From positions 62,001-126,000 of the forward strand of contig CANIOW010000003.1 of assembly GCA_947469285.1 (NCBI GenBank): a stretch of 64,000 nt of DNA, in the 5' to 3' direction. Under the pieces are notes generated by a model. That model searched no databases, had not been told where the DNA came from, and was given only the letters and a program-made list of their open reading frames with translations. Source of the DNA: Gammaproteobacteria bacterium. GTDB lineage: Bacteria; Pseudomonadota; Gammaproteobacteria; Steroidobacterales; Steroidobacteraceae. The position numbers and the translations under genes were made by a program. Positions 30,359 to 39,712 of this stretch are shown piece after piece; position 1 is the stretch's first letter, and each line of letters opens with the position of its first letter.

Positions 30359-31169
30359 ACGGCGGCGCAGCCGCCGTGAAGTGCACAGCGCGCAACGTCT
30401 GCAGTTCGCGCAGTAAATCGGCGAACACTGCGGGCGCAGCCGCAGGCATTTCGCCCGGCGCCGCAGCAGCGAGGGCCGCAGCGAGCGCCTGTTCGACCTC
30501 GGCGCTGGCCATGAGGCCAGTCAGAAAGGCTGCGGCCACCGCGCTAACCGGTTGGCACTGTACGGTGGCGTCGATGCTGCACCATAAAGCGTAATCACGG
30601 GGAGCCACCAACAGCTCGACGCGCGCTAACGCGCCGTCGTCACCGGCATGCTCGGCACTGACCGCCTCACGCAGCAGGTCTACGGGATACTGGGCTTGCA
30701 GGCACTGCAGACTGTCGGTCCATTGCAGCTGCAGTTCGCCGGTGAGGGTAACGGGTGATGACCAACGCCCCGGCACTGCCATCGCCACCGCGTCGAGGGC
30801 GAGGTCGAATGCGGCCACCTCGGGCAGATAGGCCAGGCGCGCATAGTCCGGATAGGCCGCGATGAAGGCTGGCAAAGCGGCGCCCCACTGGGCCAGCTGG
30901 GGTTCGCTAGGGGGATGCTGCTGGGCAAACACGCGCGCCATGCCGCGGAAACTTTCTGCTCCCACTAACGCCACCAGCGTTGGCACGCGTTGCGCCAAGG
31001 CCGCGTGCAGCGCGTGGTGCACCGTCACAGCATGCAGTTCAAGCACCTCCAGCAGTGGTAAAGGGCCGTTTTCCAGCTGCGCCAGCAGGCGTTCACGTGC
31101 GGGCCCATCGCCCTGCAGTGCCGCCAACGCCATGTCCGCCTGCCAGCGGACCAAAGCCGCGTGTGTCAT
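30309..31169 (-). CDS. bufC: BufC/HvfC-type DUF2063 protein
   Basis: 286 residues from ATG 31169, overlapping the bufB stop (ATGA). The N-terminus (LVRWQADMALAALQG, then LELHAVTVHHALHAAL) and the AYPDYARLAYLPEVAAFDLAL segment are of the DUF2063 family that always accompanies DUF692. Such proteins are proposed partner or recognition subunits of the DUF692 enzyme in RiPP maturation, as in oxazolin HvfC and bufferin BufC. The 3' end overlaps the convergent permease gene by 50 bases. Confidence 0.85.
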   Translation of the reverse strand: MTHAALVRWQADMALAALQGDGPARERLLAQLENGPLPLLEVLELHAVTVHHALHAALAQRVPTLVALVGAESFRGMARVFAQQHPPSEPQLAQWGAALPAFIAAYPDYARLAYLPEVAAFDLALDAVAMAVPGRWSSPVTLTGELQLQWTDSLQCLQAQYPVDLLREAVSAEHAGDDGALARVELLVAPRDYALWCSIDATVQCQPVSAVAAAFLTGLMASAEVEQALAAALAAAAPGEMPAAAPAVFADLLRELQTLRAVHFTAAAPPSIPVVSRGAKARPLKR

Positions 31170-32029
31170 TTCCCGCCCACCGCCGTCAACTGCGCCTGCG
31201 CTAACACGGCTTCGCCGCTCAGCACCTCCCAAGCGGGCAGCGCGGTATCCCATTCGATGAGCGTGGGCACCGGCCCTAACACCGCCAGAACGCGGGCATA
31301 GAGCGACCACACCGCAGCGCTCACGCCGCTGCCATGGTCATCGATTAATGCGACCTGCCCGCCAGACATGGCCACACGGGTATGGCCCGCGAGGTGGATT
31401 TCCCCGATGGCGGCCGCCGGCAAGTGCCGCAAGAAAGCGGCCAGCAGCGCCGCGGCATCCCGTCCGGTGTTATGCGCACTGACGAACAGATTGTTGACAT
31501 CGAGCAGCACCCCACACCCCGTGCGCTGCACCAGCGTGGCCAGAAATTCCGGCTCGGTCATCTCGTTACCGCGAGTGGCCAAATACACGGCCGGGTTTTC
31601 CACCAGCAGCTGCCGCCCCAGCGCGGCTTGTGCCGCATGTACATTGGCCACCACCACCTGCAAGGCAGCTGCGGTATACGGCAACGGGAATAAATCTGGG
31701 AGGTAAGTGCCGCCCGTGGTGCTGAAACTCAAGTGGTCCGACACCAGACCCGGCGCGGTTAAGTCCACCAGCGCCCGCAAGCGCTGCAAGGCACGTGGAC
31801 ACACACCGTCGACGCTACCCAATGACAAACCCACGGCATGCAGGGACAACGGATAGCGTTCGCGAGCCCGCAACAGGTGCGTGCAGGCGCCGGCATCGGC
31901 GAGATAGTTTTCGGGATGCACTTCCAGCCAAGACACGCCGGGGGTTGGATTAAGCGCCTGCCCATGGTGGGGAAAGCGCAATCCAACCCCGGCAGCCGCC
32001 GGCACCATCGGCGACACCGGCGACACCAT
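31166..32029 (-). CDS. bufB: BufB/HvfB-type DUF692 multinuclear iron enzyme
   Basis: 287 residues if ATG 32029 is used. Starts at GTG 32038, GTG 32020 and ATG 32008 are also possible because a 21-base repeat lies at the 5' end; homology begins at GVGLRFPHH. The metal-ligand pattern of DUF692 (MbnB, HvfB) is complete: RFPHH, LEVHPENYL, SLHAVGLSLGS, SDHLSFS, VENPA, LDVNNLFVSAHN, EIHLAGHT, IDDHG and IEWDT. These enzymes use a di- or tri-iron centre and O2 to turn Cys of a precursor peptide into oxazolone/thioamide or thiooxazole groups. It lies between the precursor bufA and bufC. Confidence 0.92.
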   Translation of the reverse strand: MVSPVSPMVPAAAGVGLRFPHHGQALNPTPGVSWLEVHPENYLADAGACTHLLRARERYPLSLHAVGLSLGSVDGVCPRALQRLRALVDLTAPGLVSDHLSFSTTGGTYLPDLFPLPYTAAALQVVVANVHAAQAALGRQLLVENPAVYLATRGNEMTEPEFLATLVQRTGCGVLLDVNNLFVSAHNTGRDAAALLAAFLRHLPAAAIGEIHLAGHTRVAMSGGQVALIDDHGSGVSAAVWSLYARVLAVLGPVPTLIEWDTALPAWEVLSGEAVLAQAQLTAVGGK

Positions 32030-32041
32030 CGGCGACACCGG
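32003..32041. repeat. Direct repeat at the bufB 5' end
   Basis: An exact 18-base sequence (CACCATCGGCGACACCGG) occurs at 32003-32020 and 32024-32041, separated by CGA, giving a 21-base period. On the minus strand it encodes VSPMVSPVSPMV and duplicates potential ATG and GTG starts. Gain or loss of one unit would keep the reading frame. Confidence 0.9.
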
Positions 32042-32055
32042 CCGAGCCGCGCCGA

Positions 32056-32349
32056 TTACTTGGCGGCGGTGGTAGAGCCGCCAGCAAGCTTGGCGCACAG
32101 GCCAGCGGGCACTTTCACCCACTCGTTGCCCGCGCTGTCTTTGGTGCTTTGCGTCGCACAGCTGTGCGCCCCATTGCCGCAGTCGTTCTTGCCGGCCTTG
32201 GCCACCCCAAAGCATTTCTCGGTCTTAGGGGCCTCGGCTTTCGGCGCGGCAGCCGCCATGGGGTCATCCGCCGCGTGCACCGGCACGGCGACAAAGGCGG
32301 ACAGCGCGACAGCGCTCATCAGGGAAGTCAGCAGGGTCTGGTGGCGCAT
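32056..32349 (-). CDS. bufA: BufA/HvfA-type secreted RiPP precursor (DUF2282 bufferin)
   Basis: 97 residues from ATG 32349, with AGGA six bases upstream; in-frame codons to 32418 lack a ribosome site. Sec signal residues 1-26 (LTSLMSAVALSAFVAVPVHA), a short Ala/Pro linker, then the core KCFGVAKAGKNDCGNGAHSC and a C-terminal VPAGLCAKLAGG. The four Cys (46, 57, 64, 85) are in the bufferin-1 arrangement. Known for the family: Cys are modified by DUF692/DUF2063 partners and the exported product binds copper. No bufD/DoxX gene or sigma gene is adjacent. Copper protection is inferred from the family. Confidence 0.9.
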   Translation of the reverse strand: MRHQTLLTSLMSAVALSAFVAVPVHAADDPMAAAAPKAEAPKTEKCFGVAKAGKNDCGNGAHSCATQSTKDSAGNEWVKVPAGLCAKLAGGSTTAAK

Positions 32350-32369
32350 GGGGAATCCTTTGGCAGAGG

Positions 32370-32387
32370 CCGGGAAACCGCTCCCGG
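32370..32387 (-). promoter_or_regulatory. Hairpin in the bufA leader
   Basis: CCGGGA-N6-TCCCGG forms a 6-bp GC-rich stem about 20 bases upstream of the bufA start and just before its ribosome site. It might affect translation or mRNA stability. I see no known riboswitch around it. Confidence 0.25.
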
Positions 32388-32527
32388 AAGCACGATGAAA
32401 GAGCGGTAATTTTATCATTGCCGGTGCTCTAATCCCGTGGCCTGACGCACAGTTTGGCGGCGGTCACTAGGCCATCACCCGTGGCAGGACTACCATAGCC
32501 CCCCTCAGTCGTTGTCCGGGTAATGTC

Positions 32528-33250
32528 ATGGGTCGCATCTTCGAAGTCCGCAAGCACACCATGTTTGCGCGCTGGAACCGCATGGCGAAGCAGTTTGCGC
32601 GGGTGGCCAAGGACATCAGCATTGCGGTGCGTGCCGGGGGCGACGACCCCAACAGCAACCCCACCCTGCGCCGCTGCATGCAAAATGCGCGCGCCGTCAA
32701 CATGCCCAAGGACAAGGTTGAAGCGGCTATCCGGCGCGCATCTGGCAAGGAAGCGGTCGACTACCACGAGGCCGTCTACGAAGGTTATGCCCCCCACGGG
32801 ATTCCGCTGCTGGTGGACACCGCCACCGACAACCCCACCCGCACCGTCGGCAGCCTGCGCAACATTTTCAGCAAGAACGACGGCAACCTGGCCAACAGTG
32901 GCAGCGTAGCCTTCCTGTTTCGCAAGATGGGGGTGTTCCGGTTGGCGCCAGAGGGCATCGACCAGGACGATCTGGAACTCTACCTCATGGACCATGGGCT
33001 CGACGAAATGGGCGAGAGCACGGGCGAGAAAGGCGAGCCACAACTGGTCATTCGCTGCGCCTTTGCCGACTTCGGGCACTTGCAGCTGGCCCTGGAGCAG
33101 CGCGGCATCACGCCCATTTCCGCGGAACATGAATACATTCCGACCACGCCCATGGAACTGGGCGAGGACGAGGCCAAGGAAGTGCTCGAGCTAATCGACA
33201 AGCTCGAGCAAGATGACGACGTGCAGAAGGTCTACCACCCGCTCGCGTAA
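32528..33250 (+). CDS. YebC-family protein, YeeN/YebC2-like
   Basis: 240 residues. YebC/PmpR three-domain protein: N-terminal [22 protein letters not shown] (the YeeN-like variant of MAGHSKW...), then [16 protein letters not shown] and the C-terminal [20 protein letters not shown]. Long described as transcriptional regulators; recent work on the family indicates a role in relieving ribosome stalling at proline tracts. It is divergent from bufA with 178 bases between. The acidic end ([20 protein letters not shown]) is typical. Confidence 0.9.
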   Translation: MGRIFEVRKHTMFARWNRMAKQFARVAKDISIAVRAGGDDPNSNPTLRRCMQNARAVNMPKDKVEAAIRRASGKEAVDYHEAVYEGYAPHGIPLLVDTATDNPTRTVGSLRNIFSKNDGNLANSGSVAFLFRKMGVFRLAPEGIDQDDLELYLMDHGLDEMGESTGEKGEPQLVIRCAFADFGHLQLALEQRGITPISAEHEYIPTTPMELGEDEAKEVLELIDKLEQDDDVQKVYHPLA

Positions 33251-33278
33251 GCCTCGCGCGCCCACTGGCCAGCGGCCA

Positions 33279-36200
33279 TTACGCAGCCCGGGCGCTCCGT
33301 GAAAAGCGCTTGCGCAGACTGCGCAGGTGAATAGCGAAGTCATCCACGTAGGTGAACACCGCCGGCACCACCACGAGGCTGAGCACCGTGGAGGTAATGA
33401 GGCCACCGATCACTGCCACGCCCATCGGCGCACGGAAACTGCTGTCGACGCCCATTCCCAGTGCGATCGGCAACATACCCGCGCCCATGGCCAGCGAGGT
33501 CATGACAATGGGCCGCGCCCGCTTGTGGCAGGCATCAATCAGCGCTTCACTACGGCTGAGTCCATGGTCCCGTCGCGCCACAATGGCGTACTCAACGAGC
33601 AAGATGGAGTTCTTGGTCGCAATGCCCATGAGCATGAGCAGGCCGATGAGCGCCGGCATCGACAGCGAGGTACCGGTGAGCACCAGCGCACCGAAGGCAC
33701 CACCGATGGAGAGCGGCAGGGCCGCCAAAATCGTGATGGGCTGTAGGAAGTCGTGGAATAGCAGTACCAAAATGGCGTACACAAAAAACACGCCGGCAAA
33801 CATCGCCAAAATAAAGCTGGCAAACAGCTCCCCGAGTATTTCAGCGTCGCCCGACGGCACTTCGCGAACGCCGGCCGGCAGGTTGCGCACCGAAGGCAAC
33901 TGTTTCACCTGTTTGAGTACCGGACCGATGGGTTCGCCGCCCAGTTCACCGGAGATAATGATGTCGCGGCTGCGATCCACGCGGGAAATCTGTGCCGGGC
34001 CACTGCCTTCGGTGACAGTAGCCAGAGTCCCCAGTGGCACCGGGCCGGATGCCGTAGGCACCCGCAGCTGTCGCACCATCTCCAGACTGTCACGCGCCGC
34101 TTCTGGCAAGGCCACGCGAATGGGAATTTGCCGGTCCGGCAGATCGAACTTCGCCAAGGCCACCTGAAAATCGCCCGCCGTGGCCACGCGAGTCACATCA
34201 CCCAAAGCCACGGTGTCCACACCAAGGCGCGCCGTGAGTTCGGCATCCGTGCGCACCTGAATTTCTGGACGCACCAGACTGGCACTGGAACGCAGGTTGC
34301 CCATCGAGCCCAGTGAGCGCATCTCGCGCTCTACCGCCGCGGCTGCTTTGGTCAGCATCTCCGGGTCGTCGCCGGCCAACATCAAGTCGAGCTTCTCACC
34401 AGGCTCGCCGGTGCTGATCGCAAAGCGCGCACCCGGCACACTCTGCAGCACCTCGCGCATGTTGTTTTCAAGTGCCTGCTGCGAGCGGTGGCGTTCATTC
34501 TCGGGGCCAAAATCCACCGTCAGCGTGGCCCGCCGAATATCCGCCGGCAGACTGTTGTCGAAGTTACCGGTCATAGCGGCACCGACCGCCGCGTACACGG
34601 AGCGCACTTCCGGGATGCGCTGCACCGCCAGCCGTGCGGCCTCAGCGGCCTGCCGCGTGTCTTCTATCGTGCTGCCAGGCGGCAGCTCAACGCTTAACGA
34701 AGTGCGGCCTTTGTCGGCCGCCGGCAGAAACGACGAGGGCAGCAAGGTCATCAGCCCCAGCGACGCCACAAAGAACAGCGTCGCGCCCACGACGGTGATG
34801 CGGCGGTGCGCCATGGCCTGGCGCACCAGCGCGAGATACCAGATTTCCAGTCGTGTGTCCTGCCGCACCTCGACGGTGGGCGTCAGCAGATAGGCCGCCA
34901 TCATCGGCGTCAGCAGACGTGCCACCAGCAACGACACCAACACCGCCACGCCGGCCGTCCAGCCGAATTCACGGAAGAAGCGACCCGGAATGCCCGCCAT
35001 AAATGCCGTGGGCACGAACACTGCCACCAAGGTAAGTGACGTGGCAATGACCGCCAAGCCAATTTCATCAGCGGCTTCCAACGCAGCCTTGAGCGGCGAC
35101 TTGCCCATGCGCAGATGGCGTTCGATATTTTCCACTTCGACGATCGCGTCGTCGACCAATATGCCCACCACCAACGCCAACGCCAACAAGGACGACGAAT
35201 TGAGCGTAAACCCAGCCAGCCACATGGCGCCAAAGGTAGGGATAATGGACAGCGGTAGCGCGAGCGCGGACACCAGTGTGGCGCGGTAGTCACGCAGGAA
35301 CCACCACACCACTAGCACCGCTAACAGCGCACCTTCCCACAAGGCATTCATCGAGGCCCGATACGAGCCACTGACCTGGTCCGTGGTATTGGAGACTTCA
35401 GCGAACTGCACCTCGGGATGTTTGGCGGCCAACTCGGCAATACGCGCCCGTGTCGCTTCGCCAACGCGCACCTCACCTGCGCCACGCGAGCGGAAGACTT
35501 CGATACCTACGATGGGTTGGCCATCGAGCAGCGCTAGCTGACGGCGCTCGGCATAAGCATCGCGGACGACCGCCACTTCATCCAGACGCACCGTCCCGCC
35601 ACGGGGCAGAGTGATGCGCAGCGCGCCTAAGGCCTCAACGCTGGTGGCCGCACCGAGTGTCCGCACGGATTGTTCCGCAGCACCGAGATTGCCACGGCCA
35701 CCCGGGACTTCACGCTGTGTGCGCTGCAGGGCCCGCGAGATATCGGCGGCACTCACACCAAAGGCCGCGAGCTTCAACGGATCGAGATCGACGCGTATCT
35801 CGCGTTCCACCCCACCAATGCGCCCGACCCGCGCCACTCCTGGCACACCGAGCAGCTGTTTGGCGATCGTGCCGTCAATAAACCACGACAACTCACGCTC
35901 GTCGAGTTGCGGCGCCTTGACCGCATACGTCAGGATGGCCGCGCCAGCGACGCTAATACGCGCCACCACGGGCTCTTCGATATCACGCGGCAACTGGTCG
36001 CGAACACGGGTGACCGCATCCCGCACATCATCCACAGCATCGGTGACGTCTTTTTCGATGACGAAACTGATCACCGAGGTCGACAGACCATCGGTGATGG
36101 TCGAGACAATATGTTTGACGCCCTCAGCACTGGCGATCGAATCTTCGATCTTGCGCGTGACCTCCGACTCCAGCTGTGCAGGTGAGGCACCTGGCAAAGC

Positions 36201-36404
36201 GACCGTGACCGTGACGGCTGGCAGGTCGATGTTCGGCATGTCCTGCACGTCAAGGCGCTGAAACCCCAACAGCCCAACCAAGCAAAGAAACACGAAGATG
36301 AGCACCGCCGGCACCGGGGCGCGAATGGCCCAGGCCGACAAGTTCCAGCCCATCTCCACCGAGTTCGGCAGGTCCGGTGCGGGGGGTCGCGTCGGCTCAG
36401 TCAC
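33279..36404 (-). CDS. RND multidrug efflux pump (HAE1 family)
   Basis: 1041 residues from GTG 36404, overlapping the adaptor stop (GTGA). AcrB-type inner-membrane proton/drug antiporter with 12 membrane segments and two large periplasmic loops. The proton-relay Asp pair is in VVGILVDDAIVEVENIERH and the relay Lys in MGIATKNSILLVEYA. The N-terminus (WAIRAPVPAVLIFVFLCLVGLLG) and DMPNIDLPAVTVTVALPG follow the family. It forms a tripartite pump with the adaptor (36401) and outer-membrane channel (37543), controlled by the TetR gene at 38967. Export of toxic steroid intermediates is a reasonable guess but not shown. Confidence 0.95.
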   Translation of the reverse strand: MTEPTRPPAPDLPNSVEMGWNLSAWAIRAPVPAVLIFVFLCLVGLLGFQRLDVQDMPNIDLPAVTVTVALPGASPAQLESEVTRKIEDSIASAEGVKHIVSTITDGLSTSVISFVIEKDVTDAVDDVRDAVTRVRDQLPRDIEEPVVARISVAGAAILTYAVKAPQLDERELSWFIDGTIAKQLLGVPGVARVGRIGGVEREIRVDLDPLKLAAFGVSAADISRALQRTQREVPGGRGNLGAAEQSVRTLGAATSVEALGALRITLPRGGTVRLDEVAVVRDAYAERRQLALLDGQPIVGIEVFRSRGAGEVRVGEATRARIAELAAKHPEVQFAEVSNTTDQVSGSYRASMNALWEGALLAVLVVWWFLRDYRATLVSALALPLSIIPTFGAMWLAGFTLNSSSLLALALVVGILVDDAIVEVENIERHLRMGKSPLKAALEAADEIGLAVIATSLTLVAVFVPTAFMAGIPGRFFREFGWTAGVAVLVSLLVARLLTPMMAAYLLTPTVEVRQDTRLEIWYLALVRQAMAHRRITVVGATLFFVASLGLMTLLPSSFLPAADKGRTSLSVELPPGSTIEDTRQAAEAARLAVQRIPEVRSVYAAVGAAMTGNFDNSLPADIRRATLTVDFGPENERHRSQQALENNMREVLQSVPGARFAISTGEPGEKLDLMLAGDDPEMLTKAAAAVEREMRSLGSMGNLRSSASLVRPEIQVRTDAELTARLGVDTVALGDVTRVATAGDFQVALAKFDLPDRQIPIRVALPEAARDSLEMVRQLRVPTASGPVPLGTLATVTEGSGPAQISRVDRSRDIIISGELGGEPIGPVLKQVKQLPSVRNLPAGVREVPSGDAEILGELFASFILAMFAGVFFVYAILVLLFHDFLQPITILAALPLSIGGAFGALVLTGTSLSMPALIGLLMLMGIATKNSILLVEYAIVARRDHGLSRSEALIDACHKRARPIVMTSLAMGAGMLPIALGMGVDSSFRAPMGVAVIGGLITSTVLSLVVVPAVFTYVDDFAIHLRSLRKRFSRSARAA

Positions 36405-37546
36405 AGGGCCGGCCCGCTCACGACGCGCACATAGTCCGCATCATTCAAAAAGCCAGCGCCGGCGGCTACTACGCGCACGCCGACCGCAAGGCCGTGCAGA
36501 ATCTCGATGCGGTTAGCCTGACGACGACCGGTGACCACGCGTAAGCGCTGGACCTGGTCCTCCTTGCCGAGCTTAAAGACATAGGCCAGACCGTCGCGCA
36601 GCACCACCGCCGACTGCGGCAGCGTGAGCGCTGGCGCGTCGCCGAGCAAAAACCGTCCGTTAGCAAAAGTACCCGCGGCGGCATAGCGGCTGGCACCAGG
36701 CAGGTCGACATAGGCCAGAACCGTGCGATTACGGGCGTCGACCTTAGGCGACAGCGCGCGCACTTTGCCGCTCATCGTCGTGCCCTGTGCGGTGGTCAGC
36801 TCTACCCGCACGCCGGGACGCACGGCCACGAGATTGCCTTCGGCAATCTCGGCGCGCCATTCCAGGCGTGACTGGCGAATGAGACGAAACAGTTCCGTAC
36901 CGGCAGGCACCACCGCACCAGTGGTCGCTGCACGCGCCGAGATCACTCCAGCATCCGGCGCCACCACGCGGGTCTTCTGCAGCAGCAAGGCCGCCAGGTC
37001 GCGGCGGGCCTTGGCGCTGTTCCACTGCGCTTTCGCGGCCCGTGCTGCCACCTCGAACTGGTCGAGATCCTGGGCCGACAAAGCCCCCGTATCAATGAGC
37101 GACCGTGAGCGCCCGGCATTTGACGCCGCCTCGGCCTCACGTGCCGCCGCTTCGTCCACCGCCGCCTCGGCTTGGGCCAGTTCCGCCACCGCGGTTTCGT
37201 CAGCGAACCGCGCCAGCAGTTGACCGCGGGTGACACGGTCCCCCACGTTGGCACGCACTTCGGCGAGGCGCAGCCCATTCACTTCCGCGCCCACGCTGGC
37301 CTCCTCCCAGGCCTCGATGCTACCGCTCGCGGCCAGCACCCGTGGCCAGGATTCTTGCCGCGACTGCGCCACGGTCACGCTCAACGAAACCGCAGCCGTG
37401 CGCTTTGCCGTGGCCAAAGTGGTAGCCGCCATCGTTGGCGCCGGCGCCTGTAGCCACAGACCGAGCAGCGCTGCCGCTGCTACGCCGATCAACACCCAAA
37501 CCTTGCGCCACTGACGCCAGTCTGCGAATCCAGCCATATCGTTCAT
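36401..37546 (-). CDS. RND periplasmic adaptor (membrane fusion protein)
   Basis: 381 residues from ATG 37546, overlapping the channel gene stop (ATGA) with GAAGG upstream. One N-terminal membrane segment (KVWVLIGVAAAALLGLWL), then the lipoyl half-motifs ASVGAEVNGLRLAEVRANVGDRVTRGQ and VVAPDAGVISARAATTGAVVPAGT flanking an alpha-helical hairpin rich in Ala/Glu (ELAQAEAAVDEAAAREAEAA). The C-terminal beta-barrel and membrane-proximal domains follow. It bridges the RND pump and outer-membrane channel. Confidence 0.93.
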   Translation of the reverse strand: MNDMAGFADWRQWRKVWVLIGVAAAALLGLWLQAPAPTMAATTLATAKRTAAVSLSVTVAQSRQESWPRVLAASGSIEAWEEASVGAEVNGLRLAEVRANVGDRVTRGQLLARFADETAVAELAQAEAAVDEAAAREAEAASNAGRSRSLIDTGALSAQDLDQFEVAARAAKAQWNSAKARRDLAALLLQKTRVVAPDAGVISARAATTGAVVPAGTELFRLIRQSRLEWRAEIAEGNLVAVRPGVRVELTTAQGTTMSGKVRALSPKVDARNRTVLAYVDLPGASRYAAAGTFANGRFLLGDAPALTLPQSAVVLRDGLAYVFKLGKEDQVQRLRVVTGRRQANRIEILHGLAVGVRVVAAGAGFLNDADYVRVVSGPAL

Positions 37547-38970
37547 CCTTCGTGGCGGGACCAGCCGCCACCCAAAGCCTTGTAAACCGCAATCCACGCC
37601 GTGGTGCGTTCGTGTTCCAGTGCGAGCAAGGTATCGTCGGCTTGCAAGCCGACGCGCCGCAGCTCTTCCAGTTCCAGCACGCTCGCCAGCCCCTGCCGCT
37701 GCCGCGCCTCGGTCGCGGCGAGCACGGTGGTATAGCGGTGGACAGCACGCGTGGCGTCATCCGCCCGCGAGTTCGCGGCGGCCAGCGTGACCAAAGCGTC
37801 TTCGACTTCGCGAATGGCTTGACGCACCACATCTTCATAATGGGCATGCGCGCCATCCACCCGGACGCGCAGCACTTGCAGCCCGGCAACGGCGCGTCCT
37901 GCGCTCAGCACCGGCAGACTGACGGACGGGCCGAATTTCCACGGCGAGACCTCGAAGGACTGGCCGAGCACGTCCGTGCGTTCTTTGCCGAGCGAGCCGG
38001 TGAGTGTGACCGCAGGCAGCAGCTGCGCCAGCCCCACTCCGACCTCGGCGTTCGCTGCCGCCCATTCAGCTTCTGCGGCGGCCACATCGGGGCGTTGACG
38101 AATCAGTGCCGCCGGCAAGGTGTCGATGCGCACCACCTTTGGGTGCACCGCGCCTTCGCTGCGTGGCAAGGCCAGCGTGGCCGCCACCTTGGCCGGTGCA
38201 AGTCCGCTCAGATACACCAGCGCATTGCGGGTGCGAGCGCACTGCGCCTGTGTCGCCGCTACCAGCGTCGCCGTGTCTGCGTCGGCGGCGTCCGCCAGCG
38301 CCGCCTCAACGCTGGAGGCCAGTCCGGCACGCGCCTTCAACGCGAGCAGGTCCCGTGTCTGCCGTCGCGACTGTAGCGCTGCCTGTTGCAACAACACGCG
38401 CGCCTCACAGCTCCGCAGCGCCGAGTAAGTGGAGGCTACTTCCGCTGCCAATGACACCTTTGCATCATTCCATTCAGCCTCCCGAGCACGCGCTCGCGCC
38501 CGGGAGGCTTCCAGCGCGCGGCGTTTACCGCCGAACAGGTCGAGTTCCCACCGCGCGTCGAGGCTCCGACTACGCACTTCCGTAAGGCCGGTCAGCGCGC
38601 CTTGATTGTCGAAGCCGAAGATACTGCGGCTGCGCTTGAACTCTGCATTGGCACTGCCATCCGGCAACAGTCCAGCCACATCGAGCCAGGCCGTGGCCCG
38701 CGCCTCACGCAGGCGCGCGAGGGCGGTGTCCAGCGAAGGATTCAGCGTCTCGGCGGCCTCGATGAACGTCGTCAGTGCCGGGTCGTTGAACTGCTGCCAC
38801 CAGGCCAGCAGCTGCGCCGGCTGCCCGTCGTGCGGCAGTGTCGCCTGCCACGCTGCCGGCACAACCGGCGTGGGCGCCTTGAAGTTCGGGCCGACCGCGC
38901 AAGCACCGAGCAGGCTGGCTAACGCCAGCGACATGAGCGTGAGTCGACCCGTCAACGGCCGGCAGCTCAT
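37543..38970 (-). CDS. Outer-membrane efflux lipoprotein (TolC/OprM family)
   Basis: 475 residues. A lipoprotein signal peptide ends in the lipobox LLGAC (Cys about residue 24), followed by AVGPNFKAPTPVVPAAW, the NodT/OprM start. Two outer-membrane efflux protein domains with long helices follow (RARAREAEWNDAKVSLAAEVASTY). The ATG overlaps the tetR stop (ATGA). It supplies the exit channel for the downstream adaptor and pump. Gene order tetR-channel-adaptor-pump is unusual only in that the channel comes first. Confidence 0.93.
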   Translation of the reverse strand: MSCRPLTGRLTLMSLALASLLGACAVGPNFKAPTPVVPAAWQATLPHDGQPAQLLAWWQQFNDPALTTFIEAAETLNPSLDTALARLREARATAWLDVAGLLPDGSANAEFKRSRSIFGFDNQGALTGLTEVRSRSLDARWELDLFGGKRRALEASRARARAREAEWNDAKVSLAAEVASTYSALRSCEARVLLQQAALQSRRQTRDLLALKARAGLASSVEAALADAADADTATLVAATQAQCARTRNALVYLSGLAPAKVAATLALPRSEGAVHPKVVRIDTLPAALIRQRPDVAAAEAEWAAANAEVGVGLAQLLPAVTLTGSLGKERTDVLGQSFEVSPWKFGPSVSLPVLSAGRAVAGLQVLRVRVDGAHAHYEDVVRQAIREVEDALVTLAAANSRADDATRAVHRYTTVLAATEARQRQGLASVLELEELRRVGLQADDTLLALEHERTTAWIAVYKALGGGWSRHEG

Positions 38971-39677
38971 AAAGCACCCCGGCGGCGCTGTTCGGCTTCG
39001 ATCAAGGCGGCGCCAAATAATGCACTCCGCTCTACGAGCACTTCGCGCGCTTCAGGCGTCGCCAGCAGCCCTGGCGCAAACGCCTCCACTTCCGGGCGCA
39101 CCAGAAAATAGATGGTCCCCAGTCCCACCATGGCAAACGCTAACGCGTGTAAGGCCTCGTCCGGGGCGGTGAGTTTGAATTCGCGGCACAGCAGCAAGGT
39201 GAGTCGGTCGTGGTAAGGACGAATGGCTTGCGTCTGCGTCGATCCGAGCACGCCGCTGGGTTCCACCTGTTCGCGCGCATGTAGGAGCATGAGCTGCCGC
39301 GACACTTCGTCACAGCCAAGGACCGACAGCATGCCGCGGTAAAAATGCCGCAGCCGATCCGTACGCGGTAATGCGGCGTCATCCATCCACCGCGAGACCT
39401 CGAGAATCTGCTGCATCGGCAATTGGAACAGCGCCTGGTAAAGCGCCGCTTTGTCGCCGAAGTGGTAGTGGATGGCGGCCGAGTTGGCGCCGGCCCGCTC
39501 GCAGATTTCACGGGTAGAGGCGCCGTGGTAACCCTGCTTGGCGAACACCCCGATGGCGGCCCGCACCAGTCGGTAGCGTGTGTCGTCCCGGGTTGCCCCG
39601 GCGCCGAGGCCGGCAAACGGTCCGCTGGCCGGAGCAACGCTGGCCGCTAGGTCGTGGAAGGGGACGGTGGCGTTCAT
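38967..39677 (-). CDS. TetR-family regulator with DUF1956 (CecR-like) domain
   Basis: 236 residues from ATG 39677; GTG 39710 would add 11. The N-terminal HTH is visible in YRLVRAAIGVFAKQGYHGAS, then TREICERAGANSAAIHYHFGDK. The C-terminal ligand domain resembles DUF1956 (MQQILEVSRWMDD, then RGMLSVLGCDEVSRQLMLLHARE). It is the first gene of the efflux operon, and a palindrome at 39713-39730 just upstream is its likely operator. It therefore probably represses its own operon and is relieved by a pump substrate. Confidence 0.9.
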   Translation of the reverse strand: MNATVPFHDLAASVAPASGPFAGLGAGATRDDTRYRLVRAAIGVFAKQGYHGASTREICERAGANSAAIHYHFGDKAALYQALFQLPMQQILEVSRWMDDAALPRTDRLRHFYRGMLSVLGCDEVSRQLMLLHAREQVEPSGVLGSTQTQAIRPYHDRLTLLLCREFKLTAPDEALHALAFAMVGLGTIYFLVRPEVEAFAPGLLATPEAREVLVERSALFGAALIEAEQRRRGAL

Positions 39678-39712
39678 GGTGGGCGGCAGTGTAGAGGCCG
39701 CACCGGGCACAT

